Positions 35,070-46,720 are shown, numbered from the stretch's first letter. The stretch is DNA of 64,000 nt from Arbacia lixula (GCA_963669155.1 OZ022585.1:7022843-7086842), one strand, 5' to 3'. The notes: generated by a model not told the origin, from the sequence alone. Translations and numbers: made by a program.

Positions 35070-37381
35070 CTAGAGCAATTCGAGCAGTCGATAAATATGC
35101 TTCCGCCTCTCTGCTAGCTCTATATATTTAGATTTATTCTCTGGAAAAACGAAATTTTTTTGGTGGGCAATGTACCATTGAATTTCTATGTGAAATGAAA
35201 ATATCATATTCTGTTTTTCCATGTTTAGCCCAGTTTGGCAATGTTTATTGACCTTTGACCTCAATCAGATTTGACCCCTATTTTACACACTTCATTGGTT
35301 TCATGCAATGCACATATGTTTCAAATTCCAAATGTCAAGCAATTCTGGTAAATGGTTCTCAAGATATTGCGTAAACGGATTCGGGACGGACGGACGGACG
35401 GACAACCCGAAAACATAATGCCTCCGGCCACTTCGTGGCGGAGGCATAAAAACGCGTCAGATATGTTTATGGAAAATATGTTTGTAGACTTATTGTTGGA
35501 ACCTAACCAAAAGTACAAATTCAGTTAAAAAAAAAAACATGTGACTTCTCTTTCATTTTTCAATTATTGCGCATATTATAGAACTCTAAAACTACGTTAT
35601 ATTACTCATTTTCAACAAATGTATCCTACATTCATTTCTGTGAAGTTTCAATTCTTGTTTAAAGCTTAAATTTTGCTGCAAGGCTGCATAGCATGTAAAT
35701 CGAGACATATATGAAAATCCCCCTTGCTTATATGTGATGTACGAATTTACCATGTATGGAATCATTACAATGTTAGACATGTTGTTCGCTTGTCATGAAT
35801 TGAGTTTTCTCTAGAGCTGCTCCTTGATTGGATGAAGGTGGCACTAGAAGGTGTGAAATGTATGGCCTTCCGGTTCGCGTGTATTTTCCATTGTTGGCTA
35901 CCGATTCTTGTTAGAACATGCAATGAACCGGCTAATATGGAGTTTTCGCTGAACGTCGCGAATGTACCTCTACAACGCACACATATCAACCCATATTAAT
36001 CATGTATTATTAATGCCACTGTGATGGCAGTTGCTAGTGGAATGACAGGTGTCATGTACAACTGACATTGTTTTGTTCTGAATCAATTATCTTATACTAT
36101 CAAATGTCTAGGTCCAAATAAAATTGGTCCAAAAGTGAAAATCTAATTACATATTTCAAGTATTAACTTCCCCTCACTTTATGACTCGTAAATGTGAGCT
36201 AATCACATATAAATAGAGTCTAAAGTTTTTTGAACACATGTTTGTAACTCGTAAGTATATGGAATATGAACTGATAACAAAATGAGTACACCTAATCAAA
36301 ATAAACACACTGCTAATTGCACGCCTACAGGTATTGTGATACAGTGAAACATGCAGATGTAGCTACCACCTGCCTTCAACAGTTCAAAGCCCAAATTCGT
36401 TCTTTCCCCTAAAGTATGCTAAAGAAGAGATATGTGCATTACCACCTACAATAAAAATTCTTAACACGGAAGTGATTGCTAAGTTTCCCACATTGTTTTG
36501 CGCTATCTCGGATTGTGTTACATTATTTTTTTTATGTATGTAGAGTAGTAAAATAAAGAAGGGAGGGGGGGGGGGGGCTCTGGTAAGCTACATTGTTCCA
36601 GTAACTAGGATGGTAATTATATAGGCAGTGCACTAAACTATTGATACAACATGTACAATGCAACTTACTAACAGCCAATTATTTGTGGAATGATAACAAA
36701 ATTATGTGACGTGAGGAATGTACTCCTATAATAATTGTGTATACATTATAGGATGTGTCTCTTTCCATGTAAACACTGAACACTTTTCTGTTTAGATTTT
36801 CATGCTTATCCGGGATATTTTTTTTTACATAGATATAATTTATCACATATTATTTTCAATTGATCTTACATTCATTTTTCCTTAATTTCGTTTTCATCAT
36901 CAATCTATATTTGTCTTTGTCATTAAATTTCTAATGTGACGCACACATTCGTATGTTTGTCTGTCTTCCTATCAACTTGTATTTTTCATGTGCTTGAATT
37001 GTTAAGTATAAATGTATATAATTGCTGATTGAAAAGGAATTTCTCAAACTGAGGAAGGAAAACACAAACTCAATGGACAAACTTCGTGTTACTGGTATAA
37101 TGCCGCACTCTATTGGATATGTGTCTATTACTTCTACAAATATACAATAGTAGCGCATAAATAGTTGATAGATATATGAATGGTAACGCCCATAGCGGAA
37201 GCTATATTATAAAGAGTTTACTAATTTACAAGTACCATCAGTGACGGATAAATAAATTGAACAAATGTATACGACGTGAACATATGGTTTATCTCGAACA
37301 TTGATATAATTATCATTGTAATTATAAATATTAAGTATTAATATTAAATATAAGTATCAATGTTGTCATTATTATTATTAA

Positions 37382-37438
<57 letters not shown>

Positions 37439-39774
37439 CATTATTATCAATTCTGTTATTATACTAAACTAGCGCCGCTTGCTAAGATCGTGTTGGAGCG
37501 GACCAATCAGAGACTTGTGACGTCAATCGGGGGGCTAATCGGTGGATTGGCCTTGATTACAAGCGCCTTCGTCACGAACGTCGCAGTGCTTTCCATACTC
37601 TTCACTATCACAGGTTTACTGATAACACAGCTGCTAACATATTAACTATGGCATATACTGTACTGGGAAGACAAAAAGGTGATTGTGAGCACTCTAGTCT
37701 CAAATTAAAGTATTGTCCATTTTAGAAACTTGAAAGTTAATTGCCATCAAATGATCCACATGTGGAGTAATAAGTGATTAAATCATATTGCTCACTGTCA
37801 CCTTTTTGAAGGCTCTTTGTCTTCCCTGTAAAGTATATTGCCTTTAAAGGGATAGATCACCCTGGAATATGGTTGGCTTCACTAAAATCTGGCAGACGTG
37901 TAAAACAAACATGAAAATCCGTCAAAGGATAAGAAAGTTATGATCTTTTAAATGTTTTTAATTTGTAACGTTACATGCGAGGTGCTCTTCCATATGTTGT
38001 GTACATTTTCATTTTGTACCTGTGCAATTTGATACATCATTAGAAACACGATTTTACACACACACCTCTTATTGGTAAAAAATATCCGTTGTCATATACC
38101 TAACAAGCACACAACATTATGGGTGAGATAGATATTCCGAGGATTATTATAAGAATAAGAATTAATTAAATGAAACGAAACCTGCTTGGAAAAAAATGTA
38201 TATACTTGGACCTTATGGTGTGGTAATTTCAGCTTGATTCGATTTTTTATTATTTTATTTTCAAAAGTGTTGAAGTGTTAAGCGAGACTAGCTACAAATG
38301 TGATTTTTCGTTGGAAAAGAAAAGTGTCGTTGCACCTTATCCCGCATCATATTCCATCGACAAATTGTTCGGACGTTTACTAAACTATTTTACGTTCAGA
38401 TAGGAAGCATGAGGAACTTGTCATGCTGCAACGAACTATTTTTTTTTTATTCCGAAAACTTTCAAATTTCGAATTTGCTTTTCCTTAGATAAAATCATTA
38501 ATTATAGCCTTAAAATATATGTATAGGTAATATAATCCTTGTTATTAACCTTTTTAATATTTCCGTAGGTCTGACCTTTTCTGTGATTAACCTGCAAGCG
38601 ATCGTCCTTCTCTACGAGTACTACGGGGAGACCCGCTTCGCGTTCGCCAGCTCCATCAGCGTACTCGGCATCCCAATTGGCGCGAACATCCTTCCACCCG
38701 TTACGTCACGATTGTACGAAGCCTACGGGCTCAGTGGGAGTCTCTTCATCATCGGTGCACTCGTTCTGCATATGTGTCCCATTGGATTGGTTCTCCTACC
38801 GCCGCGGTGCTCTACCACTCGTGAAGAGAGCACCAAATTGCTAGCGGGAGGTAAATTATACAATTCTAGTGGTAGCGCCGGAGAGAGCAGTGGGCGTAAA
38901 GTCGAAGAGGACCCCTCCAGGAATGGGAGGAAGGTGGAGAGCTTCCATCTAGCTCAAGGCAAAGCCAAACAACGAACCAGCGGTATCTGGAAGTATATCG
39001 CCGGATCGCTCGCTAACTTCTTCCATCTGAATATAGTCTTGCGAGAGCGCGTGTTCTTCTTGCTGTATCTACCGACCATTTGTTTGCTCTTCATCGCGAC
39101 GGGGGGATGGGCTCTCTTCATCGTGATGTACGCCATCAGCAAGGGCCTGCGAGTGACCGACGCTGCACTCCTCGCTACGGCTGGTGCGGCGGGAGGCATC
39201 GCCTCGTCCATCGCCATCTCCATAGCGCTGCATCTGCGGCCCAGGCTGAGCATCCATATTCTCTTCCTCTGTCTCGTCACCTCGGCCTGCTTTCTCTTCC
39301 TGCAGGTCCTCAGTTCGAACTACATCTACCTTCTAATGACGTCGTTCTTCATCGGCGCCGGCTTCTTCGGCGCAAACGTGGTGAGCGAGGCGATGCTGGC
39401 TGTCATCGTAGAGCGCTCGAACTTCGCCGCCGCCAGCAGCTACTTCTACTTCGTCGTAGGGATCGGATATCTGGTCTCTGGCTTTTTCGCAGGTCAGTAT
39501 TTTGGGCCATTTTGCACATCAATCGGCAACAATTTTTGAACTGATCATTTTCCCTGCATCTACCATGGCAACTGCCTGTAATGCTTAGATGTAATCGATT
39601 AATTTCATATTTATGATTGTAAGGTAACCCGTAACATGGGTTTGGTCTTGTAATGCCAAATGTCAGGGTATGTTTTAACTTTGTCTGAACGTAGTTTGAT
39701 TATCATGTAGCTTGCATGAAATTTACGTATGGAGTTATGTGTCAATGAAATTCAGGACCGTCCCTAAAGTGAAT

Positions 39775-39805
<31 letters not shown>

Positions 39806-40188
39806 CTTTGAGAGTTGACGTCTGTGTCAATTAGTTTTTCATAGGAACCATAAACAATGAATGGCTAACATGATTTTATGTGACTTTTTTGTCTCTCTTT
39901 CTCTGACCCCTCTCATCCGCCTGATGTTCCTGTTCATATCGCCCCCTCCCCCCCCCCCCGCCCTCACTCTCTCCCTCTCCCCTTCTCTCTTTCTGCATCT
40001 CGTTCACCATGCCTCCTCTCCATTCTTCTCTATTGCTCTGATTTATTTGCGCAGGTTCTGTAAAGGATCTTACCGGAAGCATGATTGCAGTGTTCATGTA
40101 CCTTGGAGGAGTCATGTCGATGTCATCTATCTTATACGCAATTACGGTGTTTGTCATAATGATGAAAGACAAGAGAAGCGATGAATAA
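33581..40188 (+). CDS. SLC16-like (monocarboxylate transporter-type) MFS carrier
   Basis: Four exons join in matching phase: 33581-33788, 37473-37613, 38569-39492, 40055-40188, giving 468 residues, a normal length for SLC16. Hydrophobic segments fit 12 membrane spans with a hydrophilic loop at about residues 190-260 between spans 6 and 7. Family features: K35-SLGVLIPPM after span 1, GGLIGGLALITSAF in exon 2, and YEYYGETRFAFASSISVLG (span 5 region), which corresponds to YF.KRR.LA.G...G. The usual [DE]G[GS]W motif before span 1 is replaced by PSDSWRH, so the substrate cannot be inferred. Plasma-membrane proton-linked transport is the family expectation. The start is the first ATG of the exon; an upstream UTR exon may exist. 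Confidence 0.88.
35225..35452 (+). repeat. Repeat with (GGAC)n and a terminal hairpin
   Basis: It begins TTTGACCTCAATCAGATTTG and contains GTTCTCAAGATATTGCGTAA, then (CGGA)n at 35385-35402. It ends in a hairpin at 35418-35447: ATGCCTCCGGCCAC, TTC loop, GTGGCGGAGGCAT. The layout (TTTGACC start, ACGGACGGAC, hairpin, A-run) is regular enough to be a short interspersed element. Confidence 0.7.
37367..37437 (+). repeat. (ATT)n microsatellite upstream of a splice acceptor
   Basis: About 22 ATT/TTA triplets end 35 bp before the acceptor of SLC16-like exon 2, in the place where the branch point and pyrimidine tract are expected. Confidence 0.92.
37473..37613 (+). CDS. SLC16-like carrier, exon 2
   Basis: The acceptor is ATACTAAACTAG, with few pyrimidines because an (ATT)n tract lies just upstream. 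The donor is ACAG|GTTTAC, a weak but valid GT. It encodes PLAKIVLERTNQRLVTSIGG through span 3/4, residues 70-116. The 141-bp length keeps phase 1 on both sides. Confidence 0.82.
37642..37847. mobile_element. Internally deleted copy of the TTAA foldback MITE
   Basis: TTAACTATGGCATATACTG at the left, matching GTATATTGCCTTTAA at the right, with TACTGGGAAGACAAAAAGG near the left end. It lacks the GTTCGGCCCGAAC centre. It begins only 29 bp after the exon 2 donor of the SLC16-like gene. Confidence 0.78.
38569..39492 (+). CDS. SLC16-like carrier, exon 3 (main exon)
   Basis: The acceptor is TTCCGTAG and the donor CGCAG|GTCAGT. The 307 codons carry spans 4-11 and the central loop. The loop is Ser/Gly/Lys-rich (KLLAGG to RKVESFHLAQ) and poorly conserved in the family. 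The coding GC content is much higher than that of the flanks. Long frames on the other strand here are shadows. Confidence 0.9.
39785..39806 (+). repeat. (GT)n followed by a G17 run
   Basis: GTGTGTGTGTGTGTG runs into about 17 G within intron 3 of the SLC16-like gene. Confidence 0.85.
40055..40188 (+). CDS. SLC16-like carrier, terminal exon 4
   Basis: The acceptor is TTTGCGCAG, preceded by 150 bp of CT-rich sequence with a C-run. It encodes GSVKDLTGSMIAVFMYLGGV, the last membrane span (ILYAITVFVIMM) and a short basic tail KDKRSDE before TAA at 40186. Confidence 0.88.
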
Positions 40189-41185
40189 CTTATGACCAAA
40201 GTAGAAATAAACAGGTTTTTCCGCTCAGTTTTGACATATTACAACCCAAAATCCTTAAGTGAGATTCAAATTTAAAAAGGTGCGAGCAATACGGGTCCTT
40301 AGCTTTTCCAATCAACGATTTTCTTTATTGACACTGACAATTTCTTTATTGTAAATTGTATTACTCAAAATTTCCATTCCAATGAACATGCCAAAATTGT
40401 ATAACACAGCCAAAGCACCTGCCTGTCCAGAAAGGGAAAGCGGATCGAAAAGTTCGAAATTTAAATCACAACCGACTGTCACAGAGTTTCCATGTCAATA
40501 TGGGCGATAAGGACATGAATTTGAAATATAAAGCGTTTAACATTGTCCGAATTGAGCAGTAAAATCTGTACTAGGAAGTATATTGATACTGTTATATTGG
40601 CCGACGTACAATCAAATTTCTATCATCATGATCATTTTGCCGATTTGTTTGTGTGATGTATGTACATTCCCCAATTCTTGATCTCTGTTATGCACCTGTA
40701 ATGCCATATCATAAACATGATAAACATCAGCTAGCAGGCAACCACTACATATAGATTAATACGAATGTTGTATTCAAATGAGATGGTTGATATTTATATT
40801 TGACTGACTATTTCCTAACCTTTTTATGTTGACTTACCGTTAGGCCTATAGGGTACTTTCAATATCGTAGACATTCTTCTGTAATATCTATCAATATGTG
40901 TATTTGTTTGCAGTATTATTCATCTAAACCCTCGATTTCAATATAACATTCATCGGAGTTTATTTAGAATACTAACATGGTACTTGGTACTATCAAAAAC
41001 GCACCTATCGATTTTCCTTTTGTGTATCGAAAAAAAAAATCGCTTTTTATAAGGGCACAGATGTGTGCATGAGGTATTGAATATTGCTCAGGTTTGTGGC
41101 TTGTGATCATATTTTGGATAATTTGTCACTATTATTTATTAGAAGCAAATGTTGTGTAAATTAAATAAACTTTCAGTGTTTACAA
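40189..41185 (+). other. SLC16-like carrier 3' UTR
   Basis: About 1 kb of AT-rich non-coding sequence follows the stop codon. It ends with AATAAA at 41164-41169, an A-run 13 bases later, then a T/GT-rich element. An earlier AATAAA at 40205 is also possible. Confidence 0.6.
41164..41169 (+). terminator. Probable poly(A) signal of the SLC16-like gene
   Basis: AATAAA within TTAAATAAACTTTCAG, followed downstream by TTGTTTTATGTTGTTATA, a GT/T-rich element of the expected kind. Confidence 0.5.
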
Positions 41186-42364
41186 AAAAATCTTGTTTTA
41201 TGTTGTTATATACCTCAAAAAAATTGTAATATATTTGAACGATTTGAGTACAATTAAGGAGAGGGCGGGGAGAAAGTGAGAAAGCGGGGTGGGTGGAAGG
41301 TGGGAGCGGAAAGCGCAGGGAGGGAGTGCGAGAGACAGATAGAATGCTATGAAAATGTTATTTTTACACTTGTCAAGAGATATATTACCGCCATCTACCG
41401 CTACCATCTTTCAGTTACTGATACAAGCAACAGTATCGCCACAAACATTGCTCAGAGATTGCTTCTTTCAAAAAGTACGCTAGCCAAGTTAAATTTCATA
41501 ACTGTTACACTTTTGTGGTAACAAGACAAGTGATAAATCCTGAGAAACGGTCTAAATGTCAAATCAGACATGTCGGCATACATTTTATAAAGTGTACGAA
41601 CAATTTAATCTGAAAGGTTTTTGTATCCCCCTCCCCACTCCCACCTCCCTTCTCCCATTCATCCAATTACAATCTAGCCAAGCGCCCAACGAAGTCAATA
41701 TGGTGACTCTCCTTTGACGCGTTCTATTCGTGCGGTGATGTACACGGAACGTATACATGGGAAAGAAACGGTGATTAGGTCATCACCCGGGTTATTTACT
41801 CTGCAAATAGTCGATCAAATCTATGTTTATATTGATCTCATGTTTCACGGAGCCTTGTTTATACGTTTGACATGTTTGATGACTCTCATGACAGTACTAA
41901 TGTACTGCAATGATAGTCTGTCCCTCTTCATTAACAGCCTGAAGGTGACTTTCATCAAATGTTCATATCGGTGTTCAATTTGGCAGAAAATTTCATCCAG
42001 AAAGTTTGTCTCAGCCCTCTTGTTCTCCATTAGTTAGTACGGTTCGGGAACGAGAAGGCGCAGTGTTCATGTCGGCCAGTTGTTTTCAGGGAAGCCATGA
42101 GATGTAGCAAGGCTACGATTGACACACATATAAAAAACTATGAAGACAATTTTATACTGTTAGATGGATCAACGTTCATTGGTTCATGCAGAAAAGCATC
42201 GTAAGAAGTGCGTTGATTTGCGACTTACAAGTTGTGTTCAGTAGAGTACCAATTGTCAATAGGTTTGCCTGTTCATAGCTTCTAAGAAGGATACTATATC
42301 ACATTGCAGAAATCACAATTAAACGCATCGGGGTGTAGTTTGTTCTCCGCAAAGATCCGTCGGC

Positions 42365-43294
42365 ATGGATTTCGTTTTCATAAGCGTCGCCTCTGTACTC
42401 GGTGTTCTGTGGGCAGTCAGTGTCACGGGCAATGGCCTTGTTCTCATCGCAGTTTACCAGAGACACAACCTCCGCACGCCGACGGATTTCATTCGGGCGA
42501 GCATGGCGGTGAGTGATATGCTAAGTGCGTTTGGGATCTTCCCGGCTCTATACTCGTTGACCGCTCGATTTACGAGTGATCCTTGTTCATCTCTTCAGCG
42601 AAGGGACTTCTATACGGTGCCCTTGTTTGCATGTTCAACAGTGTCTTTCCTTCACACCTACGCCCTTTCCGCAAATCGCTACCTGGCTATAACACGTTCT
42701 CTCGAATACTCGTCCCTTGTCACTACCAAGCGCGTCGGCGCGCTTATTGCATCATTCTGGACTTTCGGTATAGTTTTGTTTGCTGTTCGGACGGGAGTCG
42801 TATATATCGGAAGTGATCACGTTCTGTCATGTAACAACGTTACTGCATTATACAAAAATACTCCAGCCGGAGCGTTATACATCATAGTGATTTGCGCGAT
42901 GGTGATGTTAATGTCCGCGCAAGGTGTTTTGAATGCCCGCGTGCTACACATTGCACTTAGACAAGCAAGAGCCATAGCGAACCAAATTGCTGTCGTACGG
43001 CATGACGACCCTGCAGATGTAGCTGCACCACCGAATCCGTTGAGGGCAGTACACACAACACTCTCACTTGCTCTCGTCAGGTTGTGTGCAGTGCTTCCTT
43101 TCATGGTCTCATTTTTCGTCAAATTGACAGCAGAAATCAACGTCACTTTATGGATCTATCTTAACTACTCTTTCTACATACTCGCTGGCGTGGTGTTCAC
43201 AGTAGATCCTATGATATATTACTTCCGAGATACCGAATATCAGAGAGCTTTTCGAGATATCATGGGTGGCGTCACAAGCCTCTTCACATTTTGA
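42365..43294 (+). CDS. Rhodopsin-type (class A) GPCR, intronless
   Basis: One uninterrupted 309-codon frame with seven hydrophobic segments. Landmarks: G22-N23 in span 1, D51 in span 2 (SMAVSD), C74 and C156 for the extracellular disulfide, NRY at 104-106 in place of DRY, W132 in span 4, CAVLPF at 241-246 without the usual tryptophan, and DPMIY at 281-285 in place of NPxxY. The N-tail is only a few residues and there is no signal peptide. Single-exon rhodopsin-type receptors are expanded in echinoderms. The ligand cannot be inferred. The frame stops at TGA 43292; no nearby poly(A) signal is obvious. Confidence 0.92.
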   Translation: MDFVFISVASVLGVLWAVSVTGNGLVLIAVYQRHNLRTPTDFIRASMAVSDMLSAFGIFPALYSLTARFTSDPCSSLQRRDFYTVPLFACSTVSFLHTYALSANRYLAITRSLEYSSLVTTKRVGALIASFWTFGIVLFAVRTGVVYIGSDHVLSCNNVTALYKNTPAGALYIIVICAMVMLMSAQGVLNARVLHIALRQARAIANQIAVVRHDDPADVAAPPNPLRAVHTTLSLALVRLCAVLPFMVSFFVKLTAEINVTLWIYLNYSFYILAGVVFTVDPMIYYFRDTEYQRAFRDIMGGVTSLFTF

Positions 43295-43857
43295 AATAAC
43301 AGCTGTCTCCTGAAAGATATCAGACACAATCGCGAAAGAGAGCAACAATCAGACGATCACTACGTGTAACCTAGCATGCCTATATAGAGCGATTTACTCT
43401 GATTCCGATCAGCTTTCTTCTACATGTACTTACGTGTTTGTACAACCTGCTACTTCGTCCACCGGGATACAGCATCAGTGACTCCCCAATCTCTAGAGCG
43501 AAGGTTTCTGATAAATTGCAAATTTGAAAGACGAAATCTGATTGGTTACTAGTCTTTTGAACAAAAAGCGCATGCAACAATGATGTTGATTGGCCAATGC
43601 CATTTTGTGATTGATCGCAAACCTTTATGTTACACCCCCCCCCCTCCCCAGGTCTATTTAGCCTTTACGGCCGTTTACCACCGTCGATTTTTTTTCCCTC
43701 TATTTGAGCTGTACTGCTTTTGAACTGATATTTAAAGACAATGTATTTTCTTGTTTGTATATATATTTTTTTCTTCTCCGGCGTTTCATTCAATTTGTTT
43801 GTCTTCACCTAGAAATCAGCGCCATCGCAACCTTTATTCTTCTTTTATATATACTGT

Positions 43858-43901
<44 letters not shown>

Positions 43902-43914
43902 ATATATACGTTGC
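43858..43914 (+). repeat. (TA)n microsatellite
   Basis: Alternating TA for about 35 bp, with ACATGTA and further TA. The frames crossing it are artefacts. Confidence 0.92.
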
Positions 43915-44677
43915 TTTGTCTGATGTCACACACAAATCAAAATCAATCTTTCGATCGCGAAAACATCGTGAGTACTCCAAGAAAGTGTAGGGGGCTGGGC
44001 AGCATGATTTTTTTTTTTATATGAGTCTTAAACGCACACACACTGACATGAGGGATAACAATGAAAATAAAAGTAAACTTGAACTCTTCCCGATGATCTT
44101 CAATGATCATGATGAATGGTGATCTGATTTGGCTAATTAGAAGCCACATTTTTGATTAGCATCACACATTGTGCCGTGTTCGATAGAACGCAATGAAATA
44201 GGATTTGATTACTAGTAAATATATTTCCTAATTTTTGTCATCTATGCTGCTTCGAGCGCGGGTATAGCAATTACCGGGTCCTATTAAAAACCGCCAATAG
44301 CAACAAAGAGGTAGCCAAGAGCAGCCAGGAGCTGCCAAGTATTCATGATCGTTTTAGCTATCGCCAAGTATCGCCGCCTCTCTTTGTCGTCTGCCATATC
44401 AAATGGGACTGTCAATTTTATGTGTATCCAGGAGCTGCGATGATTGGTAATTCTATATGAACACAGCTACGGGACATATCTATTCATTTTCATTAAATTG
44501 TCAATCGTGATTATGCTTTTCATTTCGTCTTTTGTCATGTCTCTTATTCAGAATAAAGGTTCTGGCAATGAGCTGTGTCATATGTTGTATCTTAATAACA
44601 TCTTCGTCTCCATATCTTGTGGATCAAGTTTAGATGTGAATTAGGGAGATTCGTATTTAATCTCCTACTAGCACCCC

Positions 44678-44724
<47 letters not shown>

Positions 44725-44796
44725 GCTCTCTTCCTATTTCTGTCATTTCATCGGACACATTTCCCTTTCCTCCCTACCCCCATCCCCCATACACAC

Positions 44797-44848
<52 letters not shown>

Positions 44849-45440
44849 TTTACCTCTCTCTCTCTGCTTCCATCAAATACTCCACGACCTGTCCCCATTA
44901 CGGAGTAGCCCAGGATAGAACAGAAGTCATCTTGACGGTGTCATCATGGATAAACAGTCTATTTTGATATTCATGTTTAAACATAGAATCCTTGGTCTTA
45001 TTCGTCTATGTCAGCTTTGTCAGTGGTGCGTCTCTGGATCGAGTTGGGGCTGGAGAGGGTGGGGGGGGGGGGGTAACGACATGGCGTGTTTTTATGAACT
45101 GCCAATAACGATTTAAAGTCTACCTTAAAGATATGAAAAATCAATAAATCATGATTAATTTCTAGATCAATTTGCGATAAATACAAATGCCTAGATTCTG
45201 TACTGGAGGAAATAGATAATGTAACATGGCACATAATAGGATAAGCTGACACTAGGAGACCATCGAATCTTATCAAGTTATCAAAGTGTGGACATACACT
45301 GTACACAAAATCAGCTCCAGCTTGAGTTACACAATAGGTTTGAAGTGCTGGCAGATTCAATGGAGAACCAACCACTAGAACACTTATGGATGAAGCGGAA
45401 AAGGGGAGAAAAGGGAGGGCAACAACACAGACAAGGGAAG
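43915..45440. other. Gene-free stretch between the GPCR and the RT remnant
   Basis: It contains a C16 run (about 44673-44688) followed by (CT)n at 44689-44722, a second (CT)n at 44800-44846, and a G14 run near 45060. The long minus-strand frame at 44998-45453 has no recognisable domain. A GCCAAGAGCAGCCAGGAGCT area near 44310 looks like repeat sequence but I found no second copy. Confidence 0.6.
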
Positions 45441-45457
45441 AGAGGAGATTCATTGAC

Positions 45458-46620
45458 TGAATGAGAAAAGGAAAGCCCTTAAGCCCTCCAGACAGGCATC
45501 AACACATACCCAAATTGAATATACAGAGCTGAATAAAACAATTCGCAAGATGAGAAGAAAACGAAATAGAAAGATCAGGACTAAGGTGGTACGTGAAGTG
45601 GTAGAAAACCACAATGGTCCAAAATTCATCAACAGAAAGTTAGGAAGGGGCAGAAAGCTTCTTTCATCACTGAAAACAAAAGATGGGACAGAAGTTACCG
45701 ATAAAGAACAGTTTACCCTAGCCATTGAGGACTTCTATAGAGAACTCTACAGCACAGACCAACCAGATTGGAAAGTAAATGAGGACTGGAATGAGAAATC
45801 ATATGATGTTCCACCAATAATCAAGGAAGAGGTAAGGAGTGCTTTAGATCAAATGAAAACGGGAAGGGTTCCATGGAGAACCAAATGACTGCAGATATTT
45901 TAAATTTGGAGGGAGAGAACACCGTATCAATCCTAAAAAAATGTTGAACAAGATCCTGCAAACGGAACAAGTACCTACCCAGTGCAGCGAGTCAATAGTT
46001 ATCATACTGTTCAAGAAAGGGGACATGAAGGAAATCAAAAACTACAGGACAAGCTGGATCTCGTGCAGGATATAGAACATCAGACCATCTCCACATCTTA
46101 AGCCAGATGATCGAGAAGGCAAATGAATACCATTTTGACATCTGTCATGGCTTCGTTTATTACGAGAAGGCATTTGACAGCCTAGACCATCATTCATTAT
46201 TCAATGCCTTAGAAAGGCAGGTCACAGATGGAAAGTACATTCGCCTAATTAAAACCATCTATAAGGACTCTAGTGTAAATCTAGAAAGTACTACAACAAA
46301 TGCCTTTAAAATTCTGACAGGGGTTAGACAAGGTGACCCCATCTCACCAAAGCTCTTCACTGCAGCTATGGAGGATGTATTCAGAAACCTTGATTAGCTA
46401 TCAATGGGAATATTCAGAGATGGTGAACACCTGACACATCGTAGATTTGCAGATGACATTTTACTACTTAGCCATACACCTCAGGAACTGGAGAAAATGA
46501 TCCGAGAACTAAGTAAAGAAAGCAGAATAGCTGGATTGAAAATGAATATCACAAAGACAAAAGTAATGATGAGCAGACACCAGAAGAACAGGCAGGAAAA
46601 GTAGGAGGTGGATTGACGAT
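45458..46620 (+). pseudogene. Decayed non-LTR retrotransposon reverse transcriptase (RTE/BovB-like)
   Basis: The frame begins NEKRKALKPSRQASTHTQIE and gives a linker (RKLLSSLKTKDGTEVTDKEQ), fingers, then the core (GFVYYEKAFDS, LTGVRQGDPISPKLF, RRFADDILLLSHT, GLKMNITKTKVM). These are RT motifs A, B, C and D. There are at least two frameshifts near 45890 and 45945, a deletion between the NYR and QAGSRAGYRTSDH blocks (about 46040), and an in-frame stop at 46395. The first aspartate of motif A is a tyrosine. The endonuclease part is absent upstream, so the copy is 5'-truncated and dead. Confidence 0.88.
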
Positions 46621-46712
46621 ATTAGAAAATTTGTACTATGACATGGAAACGAACGGCACAATATAGATCAAAATGGAAAATGATAAGGAGGCCTTCCTCC
46701 AGCAGTGGAGAT

Positions 46713-46720
46713 AAATAGGC

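Larger units (their letters stand above)
33789..37472 (+). other. SLC16-like carrier, intron 1 (3.7 kb)
   Basis: AT-rich. It holds a (TA)n run at about 35033-35068, a hairpin-ended repeat at 35225-35452, a G-run at 36565-36577, a short repeat shared with 58300-58370 (inverted) at about 36005-36060, and (ATT)n at 37367-37437 just before exon 2. No exon-like GC-rich frame was seen. Confidence 0.7.

Noticed and set aside
39080..39544. 154-codon plus frame within SLC16-like exon 3
   Set aside because: An out-of-frame shadow rich in Arg/His; the overlapping frame encodes the carrier.
44998..45453. 151-codon minus-strand frame next to the RT remnant
   Set aside because: No domain, includes a homopolymer-derived proline run, and overlaps the presumed upstream part of the retroelement.
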